A stretch of DNA of 21,176 bases from Castellaniella sp. UBA6218 (GCA_002421865.1 DISE01000094.1:1-21176), one strand, 5' to 3'. Positions 6,608-14,609 are shown, numbered from the stretch's first letter. Notes: generated from the letters alone by a model not told the origin. Program-made: numbers and translations.

Positions 6608-8038
6608 ATGCCAATCGACGAACGCGCTTTAGACGCGGAAGATCTTTGCCATGCCGATGCGACGACATTGGCCGAGGCCATCCGTGCGCGGAGAATCCGA
6701 TCGCGCGATCTGGTCGAGGCCTGCCTGGAACGGATCGAGCGCCGTGATGATCGCCTGCAGGCCTTCATCACGGTGTGCGGCGACCAGGCGCTGGCCCAGG
6801 CGGATGCGGCCGACCAGGCCCTGGCGCGCGGCGAAACCCTGGGCCCATTGCACGGGATCCCGGTGGGGGTCAAGGACAACACCGCGACCGCCGGGATCCG
6901 CACCACCTACGGGTCGCGCATCCGCGAGCATTTCGTGCCCGATGCGGACGAGCTCGTCGTCGCGCGCCTCAGACAGGCGGGCGCCATCATTCTGGGCAAG
7001 ACCAATACGCCGGAATTCGCTTGCGGCGCGGTCTGCACGAACCCCCTGCGCGGTCCTACGGCCAACCCCTGGAATATGGACTATTCCAGCGGCGGCTCCA
7101 GCGGCGGCTCGGCGGCGGCCGTCGCCGATGGCATGATCCCGCTCGCCCAAGGCACCGATCTGGGGGGCTCCGTGCGCACGCCGGCAAGCTTTTGCGGCAT
7201 CGTGGGTTTCCGGCCTACGCCGGGCGGCATCCCGAGCGTGCCCAAGGCATTGCCGTGGAATGGGCTCAGCTCCCACGGCATCCTCGCGCGGACCGTGCGC
7301 GACGCGCGGCTCGCATACACGGCGCTGTCCGGTCCGGATCCGCGCGATCCGCTTTCCATGGGTGCTCCGGTCGCCTACGGCGGAGCGCCGGTTTCCCGCC
7401 TGCGGATCGCGCACAGTGCGGACATGGGATTCGCGGTGATCCATTCCGAGGTCCGCGATGTCTTCGATGCCGCCATCGAGCGCATGCGCGCCCTGGGTCT
7501 GGACCTGACGGCCGGCGCGCCGGAGACCGCTGGCGCACAACAGGCCTTCGAAACCGTGCGTGCGGCCAATCTGCATTTCTCGTTCTCCGGGATGTGCCGT
7601 GAGCACCGCGATCTGTGCACGCCGTCCTTTGCGTGGAATGTGGAGCGCGGCGCGGGCATCACCGCCCACGACCTGTTGCGGGCGGAAGCTTTGCGCGGCA
7701 AGGTCTACCAGTCCTTCGTGCGGTTTTTCCGGGACTGCGACATTCTCGCCGCCGTGAGCGCTTCGGTGCCGCCCTTCCTGAACACTCAGGAGGATGTGCT
7801 CGAGATCGAAGGCACCCCGATGGCCAACATCATCGACTACCTGCGGGTGACGTACCTGATTTCGCTGGTCGGTTTCCCCTCGATCTCTATCCCTTGCGGT
7901 TTCACCCGGGATGGCCTGCCGGTCGGGCTGCAATTGATCGCCCGACCCCATTGCGAAGACATGCTGCTGACGCTGGCCGCCGAACTGGAACGGCACGGTT
8001 TCGCCTACCGGATTCCCGACGCCGGCGCGCATCCTTGA
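6608..8038 (+). CDS. Amidase-signature family hydrolase
   Basis: A 476-residue member of the amidase signature family, which hydrolyses carboxamides to acid and ammonia through a Ser-cisSer-Lys triad. All three residues are visible: Lys89 in HGIPVGVKDN, cis-Ser164 in GGSSGGSAAA, and nucleophile Ser188 in GTDLGGSVRTPASFCG. The usual LGKTNTPEFA follows the lysine motif, and the C terminus has the common GLPVGLQLIARP. It has no GatA-specific context (no gatB or gatC), so a catabolic role is more likely than glutamyl-tRNA amidation. The start at 6608 is preceded by GGAGGA. It is second in the operon after the cyclase-family gene and converges on the TRAP operon's last gene. Confidence 0.92.
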   Translation: MPIDERALDAEDLCHADATTLAEAIRARRIRSRDLVEACLERIERRDDRLQAFITVCGDQALAQADAADQALARGETLGPLHGIPVGVKDNTATAGIRTTYGSRIREHFVPDADELVVARLRQAGAIILGKTNTPEFACGAVCTNPLRGPTANPWNMDYSSGGSSGGSAAAVADGMIPLAQGTDLGGSVRTPASFCGIVGFRPTPGGIPSVPKALPWNGLSSHGILARTVRDARLAYTALSGPDPRDPLSMGAPVAYGGAPVSRLRIAHSADMGFAVIHSEVRDVFDAAIERMRALGLDLTAGAPETAGAQQAFETVRAANLHFSFSGMCREHRDLCTPSFAWNVERGAGITAHDLLRAEALRGKVYQSFVRFFRDCDILAAVSASVPPFLNTQEDVLEIEGTPMANIIDYLRVTYLISLVGFPSISIPCGFTRDGLPVGLQLIARPHCEDMLLTLAAELERHGFAYRIPDAGAHP

Positions 8039-8085
8039 GCCGCTCCGGGGCCCGGCGCGTTCCGCGGGCCGGCCGAGGGGGCTCT

Positions 8086-8112
8086 CCGTCGCGCCCGGAC
8101 CGGACGCGACGG
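8086..8112. terminator. GC-rich hairpin in the convergent gap after the amidase
   Basis: An 8-bp stem (8086-8093 with 8105-8112) has an 11-nt loop in the 78-bp gap between convergent genes. It lacks a T-run, so it is a possible bidirectional terminator only. Confidence 0.35.
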
Positions 8113-8116
8113 CGGC

Positions 8117-8845
8117 TCAGGCCACGTTCTGGAAAAGACCGCCCCAGCCCTTGACCTTGCGCACGTCGAAGCCGGCGAGCAGCAACGATTTCCAGACCAC
8201 GGTGGAGACGGAGTCGTACAGGGGAATGCCGGTTTCCTCCTCGATACGCGCCGCCAGCTGCGCTCCTTTCAGATTCGTGCACATGACGGTCATGGCGTCG
8301 GGGCGATGGCTGGCCACGGCGCCGGCCATCTCCAGAATCTGCGTTTCGGTCACTTCCGCGAACGAATAATTGACGTGCAGATCCAGGTGCCGCTCGGCCG
8401 GGATCCGGATGCCCGCTCGCGCATAGTTCTCGATGATTTTGTCCTGCACGGACTTGAGGTAGGGGCTGATCAGGCCCAGTTCCTTGACGCCGGTCTTGCC
8501 GAGGATTTCGTTCAGGGCCAGCACGGAGGTGGTCGCCGGGATGCCGGTGGCCTCGGTGATGCGCCGGCAAAGTTTTTCATCGGTGTCGAAGCCCATCCAG
8601 CTCGCGGCGGTGCCGCTCCAGCCGATCACGTCGACCCGCGCATCGGCCAGCAACCTGGCGGCTTCGAGGATCTTGCTGTCGTCGAATTGCCCCAGAGCCT
8701 GATCCTGGAGCGAGATCTCGGTGACCGTGAAGCGCGAAAAGTGCGCCGAAACACCCGGCAGCTCACTGACGATCGCGCTGGTCAGCGGTTCGAGCGACGT
8801 GTTGGAGGAAGGCGTCAGCATGCCCAGGAGAATGCGTTGCTTCAT
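8117..8845 (-). CDS. Maleate isomerase / arylmalonate decarboxylase-like protein, single catalytic Cys
   Basis: A 242-residue protein of the Asp/Glu racemase fold, in the group holding maleate isomerase (NicE) and arylmalonate decarboxylase. The N terminus has the family TPSSNTSLEP (about 11-20). The second-half catalytic cysteine is kept (Cys189 in VMCTNLKG). The first-half cysteine of isomerases and racemases is not: that loop reads GWSGTAASWMG (about 75-85), resembling the GTS loop of arylmalonate decarboxylase, which uses only the second cysteine. Decarboxylation of a malonate-type product is therefore as likely as cis-trans isomerisation. It follows dctM by 75 bp in the TRAP operon, with a hairpin in between. 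The ribosome site (AAAGG) is modest. Confidence 0.78.
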   Translation of the reverse strand: MKQRILLGMLTPSSNTSLEPLTSAIVSELPGVSAHFSRFTVTEISLQDQALGQFDDSKILEAARLLADARVDVIGWSGTAASWMGFDTDEKLCRRITEATGIPATTSVLALNEILGKTGVKELGLISPYLKSVQDKIIENYARAGIRIPAERHLDLHVNYSFAEVTETQILEMAGAVASHRPDAMTVMCTNLKGAQLAARIEEETGIPLYDSVSTVVWKSLLLAGFDVRKVKGWGGLFQNVA

Positions 8846-8869
8846 GATGAATGGCCTTTGAAAAGAGGT

Positions 8870-8891
8870 GTCCCGCGCTTGCGCGCGGGAC
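8870..8891 (-). promoter_or_regulatory. Intercistronic hairpin between dctM and the isomerase-like gene
   Basis: A perfect 9-bp stem (8870-8878 with 8883-8891) carries a 4-nt loop. Read on the minus strand it is followed by ACCTCTTTTC, a weak T-rich tail. It could be a partial terminator, a processing site or an mRNA stabiliser that sets the ratio of transporter to enzyme. Confidence 0.5.
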
Positions 8892-8920
8892 GGATGCGGA
8901 ACGATTCGGGGAAGGGTTCG

Positions 8921-10222
8921 CTATGAGATCTTTCCGGGCAACCACAAAACGATGTCCGGGAAGAAGATGATCAGCGCCGTCATCAGCAGCATGATCAGCA
9001 CGAAGGGTATGGATCCGCGGATGACGTCGATGACCGAGCCTTTGCCCCGGATGCCCTGCACCACGTACAGATTCATTCCCACCGGGGGAGTGATCAGGGA
9101 CAGTTCCATCATGAGGACGAGGAAGATGCCGAACCATACCGGGTCGTATCCCAGGGAGACGACCAGGGGCACGATCACCGGCACCGTTGCGATCATCATG
9201 GACAGGGTTTCGAGGAAGCAACCCAGGATCAGGTAGAAGATCACCAGAATCCAGAGCGTCTCGAGCGGCGAGGTGCCCAGCGCCGCCACATAGGACGAGA
9301 CGGCCTGCGGGACGCCCAGCATGCCGATCACATAGTTCAGGAAAAAGGCCCCGATGATGATCAGCAGCACCATCGCGGTGGTGCGCATGGTCGACAGGAA
9401 AGCTTCGTGCAGCATGACGAGGGTGAGTTTGCGGTACCAGGCCGCGATCAGCATCGACATGACGACGCCCAGCGCCGCCGCTTCGGTTGGGGTGGCCCAG
9501 CCCAGGTAGATGCCGCCCATGACGATGAAGAACACGAGGCCCGGGGGAATGAAACCCACCAGGTTCCGGAGTCGTTCGCGCAGGGGCGGCAGTTGCTCCT
9601 TGTCGCCGGCCAGCGAGGGCTTGAGGACGCACATCACCATGATCAGCGCCATGAACAGGCCGGCCAGCAGCAGGCCCGGCACGATTCCGGCGATGAACAG
9701 CTTGCCGATCGAGGTGTTGGTGATCGCGCCATAGACGATCATGTTGATGCTGGGGGGGATGAGGATGCCCAGGGTGCCGCCCGCGGCCACCGAGCCCAGC
9801 ACCAGGCGCTCGTTGTAGTGGCGCGCCTGCATGGCCGGCAGCGCCACCGTGCCCATGGTGGCGGCGGTGGCGACCGAGGATCCGGAGATCGCGGCGAAAA
9901 TCGAGCAGGCTCCGATGTTGGAATGCAGCAGGCCCCCCGGCAGGGGCGCCAGCCAATCGGACAAGGTCCGGTACATCCGGTCCGTGACCCCGGCGCGCAC
10001 CAGGATTTCCCCGAGCAGGATGAACAAGGGGATGCAGGTCAGGATGAAGTCATTGAGCACGCCCCACATGGTGTTGCCGAAGGACATGAGCGTGGGCAGG
10101 CCCAGATAGAGCAGGGCGCCCAGCGAGGCGGTCAGGAACAGGGATGCGGCGATGCTGATGCCCGTGAGCATCAGGCCGAGCATCACCAGAAAGCCGATGG
10201 CGGCGCTTCCGAAGTCGATCAT
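8921..10222 (-). CDS. dctM: TRAP transporter large permease (DctM type)
   Basis: A 433-residue, very hydrophobic protein with about a dozen membrane segments, matching the DctM subunit that forms the ion-coupled channel of tripartite TRAP importers in the inner membrane. Recognisable stretches: IGFLVMLGLMLTGISIA at the start, AISGSSVATAATMGTVALPAM in the first half, GTLGILIPPSINMIVYG, WATPTEAAALGVV, and the late MELSLITPPVGMNLYVVQGI. The start at 10222 overlaps the dctQ stop as ATGA, so translation is coupled. The frame extends far upstream inside dctQ but those codons are in the shadow of that gene. Length is normal for the family. Confidence 0.95.
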   Translation of the reverse strand: MIDFGSAAIGFLVMLGLMLTGISIAASLFLTASLGALLYLGLPTLMSFGNTMWGVLNDFILTCIPLFILLGEILVRAGVTDRMYRTLSDWLAPLPGGLLHSNIGACSIFAAISGSSVATAATMGTVALPAMQARHYNERLVLGSVAAGGTLGILIPPSINMIVYGAITNTSIGKLFIAGIVPGLLLAGLFMALIMVMCVLKPSLAGDKEQLPPLRERLRNLVGFIPPGLVFFIVMGGIYLGWATPTEAAALGVVMSMLIAAWYRKLTLVMLHEAFLSTMRTTAMVLLIIIGAFFLNYVIGMLGVPQAVSSYVAALGTSPLETLWILVIFYLILGCFLETLSMMIATVPVIVPLVVSLGYDPVWFGIFLVLMMELSLITPPVGMNLYVVQGIRGKGSVIDVIRGSIPFVLIMLLMTALIIFFPDIVLWLPGKIS

Positions 10223-10845
10223 CGTGTTTCTCCAGGCAGGGGCGTGGGCGTGATGCGGTCGTCGAGGCCTTCGACGTCCATGCGTTCCCGGGCGATTTCT
10301 TCTTCCAGCGTCTGGGGACCGTAAAGCTGCAGGGCGATCCGCGACTGGCCGCGCAGGGTCAGAAACAGCGCATGGATGAACAGCAGCAGGGCGACCACCG
10401 CGAAGAGCGCCAGCCCCGCGAACCACAGGGATTGCGGTATCCATTGCGGCGTGCGCAGCGGCGTGCTTGCGGTGCTGCCGAATTCGATGCTTTCCATCAG
10501 GGTGCCCCAGCCGCGCCAGGCGATGAAGCCCGCGAACAGGAACAGACCGCCCATGGCCGTCAGATTGGCCACTACGCGCATGGATGGGGGCATCCACTGA
10601 TAAAGGACGTCGATCCGGGTGTGCGCATGTTGCAGCAGGGCATAGGTGAAGCCGAAGGCCGCCATGGCGGCCACGATATAGCCGCCGATTTCATCGGAGC
10701 CGATCGACGGCGCGTCGAATGTCTTGCGCGCGATCACATCGAATGTGATCAGGAGCGAGAGGAAGAGCAACGCATATCCGGACAGGATCGCGGCTCCCCG
10801 GGCCACGGGCGCGCACGCCCGGGCGACAGGATTGAGTCTGGCCAT
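10219..10845 (-). CDS. dctQ: TRAP transporter small permease (DctQ type)
   Basis: A 208-residue protein with four predicted membrane helices: about 17-40 (ILSGYALLFLSLLITFDVIARK), 55-72, 90-110 (ANLTAMGGLFLFAGFIAWRGW) and 135-160 (LWFAGLALFAVVALLLFIHALF). This is the DctQ pattern. The family hallmark DVIARKTFD follows helix 1, and SDEIGGYIVAAMAAFG is typical of helix 2. The soluble C-terminal tail of about 40 residues is somewhat longer than in many DctQ proteins. The start at 10845 is preceded by AGGAGA. It lies 29 bp after dctP and overlaps dctM by ATGA. Confidence 0.93.
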   Translation of the reverse strand: MARLNPVARACAPVARGAAILSGYALLFLSLLITFDVIARKTFDAPSIGSDEIGGYIVAAMAAFGFTYALLQHAHTRIDVLYQWMPPSMRVVANLTAMGGLFLFAGFIAWRGWGTLMESIEFGSTASTPLRTPQWIPQSLWFAGLALFAVVALLLFIHALFLTLRGQSRIALQLYGPQTLEEEIARERMDVEGLDDRITPTPLPGETR

Positions 10846-10874
10846 GAGAGTTCTCCTGGGAGGGCGCGCGCGGC

Positions 10875-11927
10875 TTATTTGACAGCGATGTCGTAGCCCA
10901 TGGTTTTGCCGACCGTCGCGTTCCAGCGCGCGGTGCAGTCCGGAATGACGGCATTGCAATTCCGGCCCCACTCGGGCAGCACGTCACGGTTGACGACCGT
11001 CTTGAGGCGCGCCTGTTCGGCGTCGGAAATCGCGCCCAGGGTCATCTTGTACTTCGTGTGCTCCTTGCACGAGTCTTTGCCTGTGTTGCAGGCGGTGGCG
11101 TCCGCATCGATGTTGGCGGCCAGCGCCCACATATCGTCTTCCATCTTCTTGAACGCCGCCGTCAGTCTGGCCTGTTGTTCGGGCGTGAACTGTTTCCAGG
11201 TATCCAGGTTGATGAAATGGCCTTGCATCGCGTTGGACACCGCCAACGGCAGCAGGTGGCTGGTCACTTCGGGCCATTTGCCGCCGTTGCCCGCCGAGGA
11301 CGCGGTCACGCCGCAGTCCACCACGCCGCGCTGCAGGGCGAGATAGACCTCACCGTATTGCAGGGTGACCGGCGAGCCGCCCAGGCCCTTGATCATGCTC
11401 GCCATCGAGGTCGTGAAGGTGCGCACCTTCGTGCCCTGGAAATCGTCCATGCTGTTGATCGCCTTCTTGCAGAAGAGAATCTGCGGGCCGAAGGGCCAGA
11501 GGGTCATGACCTTGGAGTTGAACCGGGCCTGGACCTCGCGATCGAATTCTTCGCGGATCGCATCCACGACCTTGCGCTGGTCGGCGAGGTTCGTCGCGAT
11601 CCCGGCGAGGTCGATGCCTTCCAGGAACGGGTCGTCGCGCGCCACCAGCCCGATCTGCACCGAGGCGACGTCGAAAGCCCCCGATTTCAGCAGGCGCAGC
11701 GCGTCGGCCGCCTTGACGTTGACCAGGTCCATCGGGCTGTAGCCGATCTTCGACGAGATGCCGGCTTCCTTGGACAGTCCCATGAAAAAGGGCTGTTCGA
11801 CCAGTTCGACCTGTTTCTTGTTGCCTGTGAAGTTGCCCAGCACCTTGAGGGTCGCGGGATCGGCCCACGCCGTCGTGGATGCCACGCACGCGAAAGCGAG
11901 CGCCGTTGCCTGGAATAGCTGTTTCAT
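10875..11927 (-). CDS. dctP: TRAP transporter periplasmic solute-binding protein (DctP type)
   Basis: A 350-residue extracytoplasmic binding protein with a clear Sec signal peptide (MKQLFQATALAFACVASTTAWA, cut near residue 22). The DctP hallmark for clamping a substrate carboxylate is present: Arg169 in GTKVRTF, followed by GLGGSPVTLQYGEVYLALQRGVVD. A carboxylate-bearing ligand is therefore expected. Unusual for the family, the C-terminal part has two Cys-X6-Cys pairs (280/287 and 324/331) plus Cys153 and Cys205, which could form periplasmic disulfides. The start at 11927 has a perfect TAAGGAG. It is the first gene of the minus-strand operon dctP-dctQ-dctM-isomerase-like and is preceded by a promoter with an embedded operator. 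Confidence 0.95.
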   Translation of the reverse strand: MKQLFQATALAFACVASTTAWADPATLKVLGNFTGNKKQVELVEQPFFMGLSKEAGISSKIGYSPMDLVNVKAADALRLLKSGAFDVASVQIGLVARDDPFLEGIDLAGIATNLADQRKVVDAIREEFDREVQARFNSKVMTLWPFGPQILFCKKAINSMDDFQGTKVRTFTTSMASMIKGLGGSPVTLQYGEVYLALQRGVVDCGVTASSAGNGGKWPEVTSHLLPLAVSNAMQGHFINLDTWKQFTPEQQARLTAAFKKMEDDMWALAANIDADATACNTGKDSCKEHTKYKMTLGAISDAEQARLKTVVNRDVLPEWGRNCNAVIPDCTARWNATVGKTMGYDIAVK

Positions 11928-12031
11928 GCTTGTCTCCTTACCGGATTGACTCATGGGTGACACGTGACTTTGGTGTTGTCCGCATGGCTGAGCCGCTGGG
12001 CCGCCCGCGCACCGTCCTCTTTGGTAGTGAG

Positions 12032-12061
12032 AGCATATCTAGATTGTGTACAATAAGTCAA
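12032..12061 (-). promoter_or_regulatory. Promoter of the TRAP operon
   Basis: On the minus strand TTGACT (12061-12056), an 18-bp spacer and TATGCT (12037-12032) form a sigma70-type promoter with a leader of about 100 nt before dctP. Operator site C lies wholly inside the spacer. Confidence 0.65.
12043..12054. promoter_or_regulatory. Putative GntR operator, site C
   Basis: ATTGTGTACAAT has perfect ATTGT/ACAAT half-sites around two bases, set between the -35 and -10 of the TRAP promoter. Together with site A it is the best copy of the shared dyad. Confidence 0.65.
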
Positions 12062-12088
12062 AGAATTTCTTATCAAATATGTTGTGTA

Positions 12089-12125
12089 TGGTTTTTTCGC
12101 ATGTTTTATCCATGCTGAAAAACCA
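12089..12125. repeat. Long imperfect inverted repeat upstream of the TRAP promoter
   Basis: An 8-bp outer stem (12089-12096 with 12118-12125), a 2x2 internal mismatch, a 5-bp inner stem (GCATG 12099-12103 with CATGC 12111-12115) and a 7-nt loop. It may be a protein site, a cruciform or part of a leader RNA; no T-run follows on either strand. Confidence 0.5.
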
Positions 12126-12209
12126 CTCAATAAATTCATAGGAACGATATAAATAATTGAAAACAAAGATTAAAAATAAAGAGTTTGATGTACTGAAAGT
12201 GCTTGTAAT

Positions 12210-12243
12210 TTGTCCGTATTAGTGAAAACACTTATGTGGACAA
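12210..12243. promoter_or_regulatory. Nested 34-bp dyad upstream of the hydantoinase gene
   Basis: The outer arms TTGTCC (12210-12215) and GGACAA (12238-12243) and the inner arms AGTG (12221-12224) and CACT (12229-12232) share one centre, with equal 5-bp gaps. It lies about 100 bp before the ATG and is a candidate operator for the hydantoinase-FAH operon, distinct from the ATTGT-N2-ACAAT sites. Confidence 0.45.
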
Positions 12244-12345
12244 TCTTTTCTTAAAAATATCATTGAAGCACTTGAGCCCCAGGCTTGACCCGATGTGCCC
12301 CCAGCCTTCGCGCCCGGCCCCCACCCCGTGCCTTCAGGAGTATTC

Positions 12346-13746
12346 ATGGCTTCCTTCGATTTGCTCATCACGAACGCCGATGTCGTCACCGCGTCTGACC
12401 GCTTCAGCACTGATATCGGCATCCGCGACGGCAAGATCGTCGCGCTTGGCCATCACCTGGGCGAGGCCGGGCGGACCGTGGACGCCAGCGGCCTGCTTAC
12501 GCTGCCGGGCGGCGTCGATGCGCATTGCCATCTGGATCAACCCATGGAGTTCGGGTTGCGGATGGCGGATGATTTCACCAGTGGAACCCGCTCGGCGGCC
12601 TGCGGCGGCACCACGACGGTCATCCCCTTCGCGGCGCAGATGAAAGGGCAGTCCCTGAGGGCCGCGGTCGAGGATTACCATCGCCGCGCCGAGGGCAAGG
12701 CCTGCGTGGACTATGCCTTCCACATGATCGTGTCCGACCCCACGCCCCGGGTTCTGCGCGAGGAACTGCCCGCGCTGATCCGCGAGGGCTATACCTCGTT
12801 CAAGATCTACATGACCTACGACGACCTGAAGCTCGATGACCGCCAGATCCTCGAGGTGCTCGACGTGGCGCGCCGCGAAGGGGCGCTGGTCATGGTGCAT
12901 GCAGAGAATTCCGATTGCATTTCCTGGCTGACCGACCGGCTGGTCGCCGAGGGCAATACCGCGCCCCGGTACCATGCCGTCTCCCGACCGCAGGCGGTCG
13001 AGCGCGAGGCCACTCACCGCGCCATCACTTTTTCCGAACTGGTCGATGTCCCGATTCTGATCGTGCATGTATCGGGCAACGAAGCCATCGAGCAGATCCG
13101 CTGGGCCCATGGCCGTGGGCAGAGGATCTACGCCGAGACCTGCCCGCAGTACCTTTATCTCACGGCCGAGGATCTGGGCCATGACGGCTACGAGGGCGCC
13201 AAGTGCGTGTGCAGTCCTCCGCCGCGCGATCGTCAGAACCAGGAGGCCGTCTGGCGGGCGCTCGCCCATAATGTATTCTCCGTCTTTTCGTCGGACCATG
13301 CGCCGTTCTCGTATGACGATGTCCATGGCAAGAAGCTCAACGGCAAAGAGCAGAAATTCCAGTACATCCCCAACGGCATTCCCGGGCTCGAAACCCGCCT
13401 GCCGCTGCTGTTTTCGGGCGGGGTCGCATCCGGGCGCATCAGCCTTCACCAGTTTGTGGCCCTGACTTCCACGCAGCCCGCCAAGCTCTACGGGCTCTAT
13501 CCCCGCAAGGGCTCGATCATGATCGGCGCCGATGCCGATATCGCCTTGTGGGACCGGGATCTGGAAGTCCGCATCAGCAACGACCGCCTGCACCATGCCG
13601 TCGATTACACGCCTTATGAAGGCCGCACGGTCACCGGCTGGCCTGTCATGACGTTTTCGCGCGGCCGGCTCGTCAGCCAGGATTTCGAATTCCTGGGCCG
13701 GGCGGGCGAGGGCGAATTCATGCCCTGCGGCCAGCCCATTCTCTGA
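12346..13746 (+). CDS. D-hydantoinase / dihydropyrimidinase-type cyclic amidohydrolase
   Basis: A 466-residue amidohydrolase-superfamily enzyme of the D-hydantoinase/dihydropyrimidinase group, which opens cyclic ureides or imides at a binuclear metal centre. All expected ligands are visible: His60 and His62 (GGVDAHCHLDQPM), the carboxylated Lys153 (SFKIYMTYDD), His185 (VMVHAENSD), His241 (IVHVSGNEA) and Asp317 (SSDHAPF). The numbering matches known hydantoinases closely. Length is usual. The start at 12346 follows CAGGAG; an upstream in-frame ATG at 12295 lacks a ribosome site. It is followed 11 bp later by the FAH-family gene, so the two form an operon. Which ring it opens cannot be told; substrate loops vary widely in the group. 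Confidence 0.93.
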   Translation: MASFDLLITNADVVTASDRFSTDIGIRDGKIVALGHHLGEAGRTVDASGLLTLPGGVDAHCHLDQPMEFGLRMADDFTSGTRSAACGGTTTVIPFAAQMKGQSLRAAVEDYHRRAEGKACVDYAFHMIVSDPTPRVLREELPALIREGYTSFKIYMTYDDLKLDDRQILEVLDVARREGALVMVHAENSDCISWLTDRLVAEGNTAPRYHAVSRPQAVEREATHRAITFSELVDVPILIVHVSGNEAIEQIRWAHGRGQRIYAETCPQYLYLTAEDLGHDGYEGAKCVCSPPPRDRQNQEAVWRALAHNVFSVFSSDHAPFSYDDVHGKKLNGKEQKFQYIPNGIPGLETRLPLLFSGGVASGRISLHQFVALTSTQPAKLYGLYPRKGSIMIGADADIALWDRDLEVRISNDRLHHAVDYTPYEGRTVTGWPVMTFSRGRLVSQDFEFLGRAGEGEFMPCGQPIL

Positions 13747-13757
13747 GGAGCTTCGCC

Positions 13758-14594
13758 ATGAGACTTTTTCGGCATGGCGCGCCGGGACACGAGCGGCCAG
13801 GTGTGCTCGACGGCCTGGGCGGGTACCGGGATCTCTCCGGAATCGTGGACGACATCCATGGCGCGCTGCTGGCCGGCGACGCGTTGCGCCGCCTGCGCGA
13901 CCTGGACCCGTCAACCCTGCCCGCGCTCGATCCGGGCGTGCGGATCGGGTCTTGCGTCGGCGGTGTGGGGCATTTCATCGGCATCGGCCTGAATTTCGCC
14001 GATCATGCCGCCGAGGCCGGCATGCCGCTTCCCGAATATCCGCTGGCTTTCAGCAAGGCGCCCAGCTGCATTTCCGGGCCCTGCGATGCGCTGAGCCTGG
14101 CGCCGGGCAGCCGCGAGGTGGATTACGAGGTCGAGCTCGCGGTGGTCCTGTGCCGCGACGCCTGGCGGGTCGAGGCGGACCGGGCGCTGGATCACGTGGG
14201 CGGATATTGCCTGTCGAACGATTTCACCGACCGGTATTGGCAAAGCCATTACCCCGGGCAATGGGTGCTCTCCAAGAGCGCGCCCGGCTTCGGCCCTCTG
14301 GGGCCATGGCTGGTGACGCCCGACGAAATTCCCGAACTCGGGGAGATTCCCCTCGAACTTCACGTCAACGGCCGCGTCCGGCAGCGAGCGCGTGTGTCGG
14401 GCATGGTCTTCAAGGTGCCGGAATTGATCGCCTATCTGTCCTCGTTTTTCCACTTGCGGGCGGGCGATGTGATCACGACAGGCACGCCGGCGGGTGTCGG
14501 TCTGGCTACCGGCGAGTACCTCAAGCCCGGCGACCGTGTCGTCGCGAGCGCGGGCGTGCTGGGCGTTCAGCGGATCGACATCGTTGCGGCTTAG
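13758..14594 (+). CDS. Fumarylacetoacetate hydrolase (FAH) family protein
   Basis: A 278-residue FAH-fold protein. Members hydrolyse or decarboxylate beta-diketo acids, hydrate dienoates, or cleave ureidoglycolate, using a divalent metal held by two Glu and one Asp. Those residues are visible as Glu124 and Glu126 (VDYEVELAVVL) and Asp155 (YCLSNDFTDRYWQ). The region GIGLNFADHAAEAG (about 75-88), the lysine stretch WVLSKSAPGFGPLGPWLV and the late ITTGTPAGVGLATGEYLKPGD are typical. The ND(V/S)(T/S)ARD motif seen in many members is altered to NDFTDRYW. The start at 13758 has GAGGAG. The gene sits 11 bp after the hydantoinase gene and ends only 15 bp from the convergent GntR-2 stop. It likely acts on the opened product; the exact reaction is unknown. 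Confidence 0.87.
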   Translation: MRLFRHGAPGHERPGVLDGLGGYRDLSGIVDDIHGALLAGDALRRLRDLDPSTLPALDPGVRIGSCVGGVGHFIGIGLNFADHAAEAGMPLPEYPLAFSKAPSCISGPCDALSLAPGSREVDYEVELAVVLCRDAWRVEADRALDHVGGYCLSNDFTDRYWQSHYPGQWVLSKSAPGFGPLGPWLVTPDEIPELGEIPLELHVNGRVRQRARVSGMVFKVPELIAYLSSFFHLRAGDVITTGTPAGVGLATGEYLKPGDRVVASAGVLGVQRIDIVAA

Positions 14595-14609
14595 CGGCCC
14601 CGCATTCAA

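Larger units (their letters stand above)
11928..12345. other. AT-rich divergent regulatory region between dctP and the hydantoinase gene
   Basis: This 418-bp stretch has no credible gene and is strikingly AT-rich against the surrounding DNA. From left to right it holds the dctP promoter with operator site C (12032-12061), a long imperfect hairpin (12089-12125), an A-rich tract (about 12126-12185) and a nested dyad (12210-12243). A clear ribosome site (AGGAG) precedes the hydantoinase ATG. No near-consensus promoter for the hydantoinase gene was found; TTGTCC-17-TATGTG (12210-12238) is the best I see and overlaps the dyad. Confidence 0.6.

Noticed and set aside
6608..8038. Calling the amidase GatA (glutamyl-tRNA amidotransferase subunit A).
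   Set aside because: No gatB or gatC nearby, and it lies in an operon with a cyclase-family hydrolase; the signature alone is shared by all amidases of the family.
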